Assembly (NCBI GenBank): GCA_002179805.1
Contig: NAVB01000136.1
Span: 1-64,000 of the forward strand
Reading direction: 5' to 3'
Length of the DNA: 64,000 nt
Source of the DNA: Acanthamoeba lenticulata
Lineage: Eukaryota > Discosea > Longamoebia > Acanthamoebidae
Positions within the stretch are counted from its first letter, which is position 1. Every line of letters begins with the position of its first letter. The notes below the pieces were generated by a model. It saw only the letters and a program-made list of their open reading frames with translations. It had not been told where the DNA came from and searched no databases. This document shows, piece by piece, positions 62,575 through 64,000 of the stretch. Both the position numbers and the translations under genes were made by a program.

Positions 62575-63619
62575 TCACCTCTCCACCTTGGCTGAGGCCT
62601 TGTGTTGCGGCTTGTTCAGGTGCGTCTGGAACCAGTCGCGAGCATGGCGCGCAACCTCCTCCAACTTGCCCGGTTCTTCAAACAGGTGCGTCGCGCCCGG
62701 GATGATCCGGAGCTCTTTCACTGTCGGCATGATGGCAACAGTGTGTTGATGATGACGATGACAATAAAGAGCGTTGGTGAATGCAACATTCCACTTCCCA
62801 TGGCAAAAGGAGAAAGCGCGCACCTTTGGCGGCGAGATGCTCCATGGCCTCTTTGTTCATGTCGATGACCGGCCCGTCCCGGCCGCCGACCAGGAGTAAT
62901 GTTGGCACGACGCAATCCCTCAAGGACCGGCCTGTTTTGCGTGCGCGGCAAGAAGCCAATGAGGTTGATACGGGACAAGACAATAACACGAGGAGGAAGA
63001 CACACACCTGCGAGGTCAGGCCGGCCGCCACGTGAAACCACGGCCTTCACCTGGGGGTCGTGATTGAGCTTGGCGGCCGCCATGATGGCCGCGCCGCCGC
63101 CGGTGCTGGCGCCAAAGTAGCCGACGTTGAGGTCCTTGGTGGCTTCGTTCTTTCTCAGCCAGTTCGTGACTGTCACCATGCGGTCGGCCAGGAAGGGAAT
63201 GTTGAAGCGCAGCTCGCGCGTAACGTCGTCGATCTCCTCTTCGCGAGACGTCAACAAGTCGAAGAGGAAGGTCCCCAAGCCGCCATCTTGCATCACTTTG
63301 GCGACATATCGATTTCGAGGGCTGTTGTAGTTGATCAGTGGTAAGTAACTCTGGCCAAGCCCGTGACAGCTGGCAGGGAGGAGAACCTGAAGCGGCCACT
63401 GCCACTGCCGTGTGCGAACACAACGATGCCTTGGGCGCCAGGCGGCACGTTGAGGTTGCCCGAAAGGAACACGCCCGGCGCTGCTTCTACTCTGACTTCA
63501 TCCGACATTGCCTTGTTCTCTGCTGCTGGTGCGGCCTCTTGTGCTGTAAAGCGTCTGTAATGGAGCACAGCCAGCAGCCAGGAAGCCACGAGAAGAACTG
63601 TCAGGGCTCGCCAGGGCAT
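62575..63619 (-). CDS. Membrane-anchored alpha/beta hydrolase (dienelactone-hydrolase-like)
   Basis: Serine hydrolase of the type common in bacteria as small stand-alone enzymes. MPWRALTVLLVASWLLAVLH at the start is an N-terminal anchor or signal. The catalytic core follows: IVVFAHGSGSGRF (oxyanion loop), SPRNRYVAKVMQDGGLGTFL, TSREEEIDDVTRELRFNI, the nucleophile elbow VGYFGASTGGGAAIMAA, VVSRGGRPDLAG, the acid strand TLLLVGGRDGPVIDMNKEAM, and the catalytic His in IIPGATHLFEEPGKLEEVA. Introns near 63340, 62960 (the PVLEGLRR segment) and 62740 to 62830 interrupt it. ATG 63619 is chosen to start the hydrophobic segment; an acceptor-like TTGCAG near 63755 could mean an additional 5' exon. Substrate is unknown. 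Confidence 0.85.
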
Positions 63620-64000
63620 GAATGCGCCCCACGGCTGGAAGAGGGAGAGCGTGCCTCTGTCTGGTGGAGGCTTGCGGTCTGCTTGTAGCGTGTGCGAGTT
63701 GCTGCGCAAGGATTGCTCGTCTGAGCATTCAAAAGACTTGTTGTTAGCCTGCAAGAACCGTTCCGCGCCTCACGACCCGCTCGCTGCTGGCGATCCCGCT
63801 GAGCAGTTGCCTTCATGCCCCCTGTCCCTCGCTCCCTTGTCGGCGTTCTGTGGTCTGAATTTCGCAGGAGACGAAAGGCACTGGACCGGACGCAAAGGAA
63901 ACAAATGTTTGAAACATGATGTAGAGTACAGTTTGTTTTCTATTTTGTAAATAAAACGAAACAAAAGCGCAAAATTTGAGTTTACAGGAATGTTACAGCA
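63620..64000. other. Window end, 5' flank of the hydrolase, no gene seen
   Basis: Upstream region of the hydrolase with open frames rich in Ser and Pro on both strands. AT-rich sequence with AATAAA near 63952 starts at 63900. No convincing coding exon was found. Confidence 0.4.

Overview
This is a eukaryotic nuclear window, most likely from an Acanthamoeba-like amoebozoan. Genes are packed closely on both strands, often only 100 to 300 bases apart. Coding exons are strongly GC-rich with C or G in third positions, introns are short and T-rich with GT..AG ends, and the repertoire is eukaryotic (REV3, SHPRH, PUF60, a VARP-like VPS9 protein, PFK2/FBPase2, KDEL and F-box proteins). The organism call is an inference from style and content, not from a marker gene. 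No tRNA, rRNA, CRISPR array or mobile element was recognised.

Layout. 1-10170 (-): DNA polymerase zeta catalytic subunit REV3, cut by the window start. 10319-15027 (+): a GNAT acetyltransferase, a secreted proteinase K-like serine protease and an aspartate aminotransferase. 15170-26415 (+): one very large multidomain single-pass membrane glycoprotein. 26653-33661 (+): SHPRH-like SNF2/PHD/RING protein. 33785-38605 (-): an intronless PhyH-type dioxygenase and the splicing factor PUF60. 38740-40454 (+): a disrupted beta-helix gene. 40601-44566 (-): a large helical-repeat protein. 44869-55340 (+): an RRM protein, a possible small membrane protein, a VPS9 GEF, a TPR-PhyH oxygenase, an AIP3-like/PFKFB fusion and a secreted MRH-type protein. 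55490-60815 (-): a PDI-like ER protein without CxxC, an acidic nuclear-type protein and an FBXO31-like F-box protein. 61374-62013 (+): a single-PAH protein. 62575-63619 (-): a membrane-anchored alpha/beta hydrolase.

How they relate. The genes do not form an operon or one pathway. REV3 and SHPRH both belong to DNA damage tolerance (translesion synthesis and PCNA ubiquitination in other eukaryotes), but they are 16 kb apart and co-location may be chance. The most unusual items are the giant lectin/FG-GAP/Cys-rich membrane protein, the fusion of an actin-regulator-type N-terminal domain to PFK2/FBPase2, the ankyrin-less VARP-like GEF, the PDI-like protein without a redox motif, and the beta-helix pseudogene. 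Exon joins were read by eye from splice signals and reading-frame continuity; outer coordinates are firmer than internal junctions.
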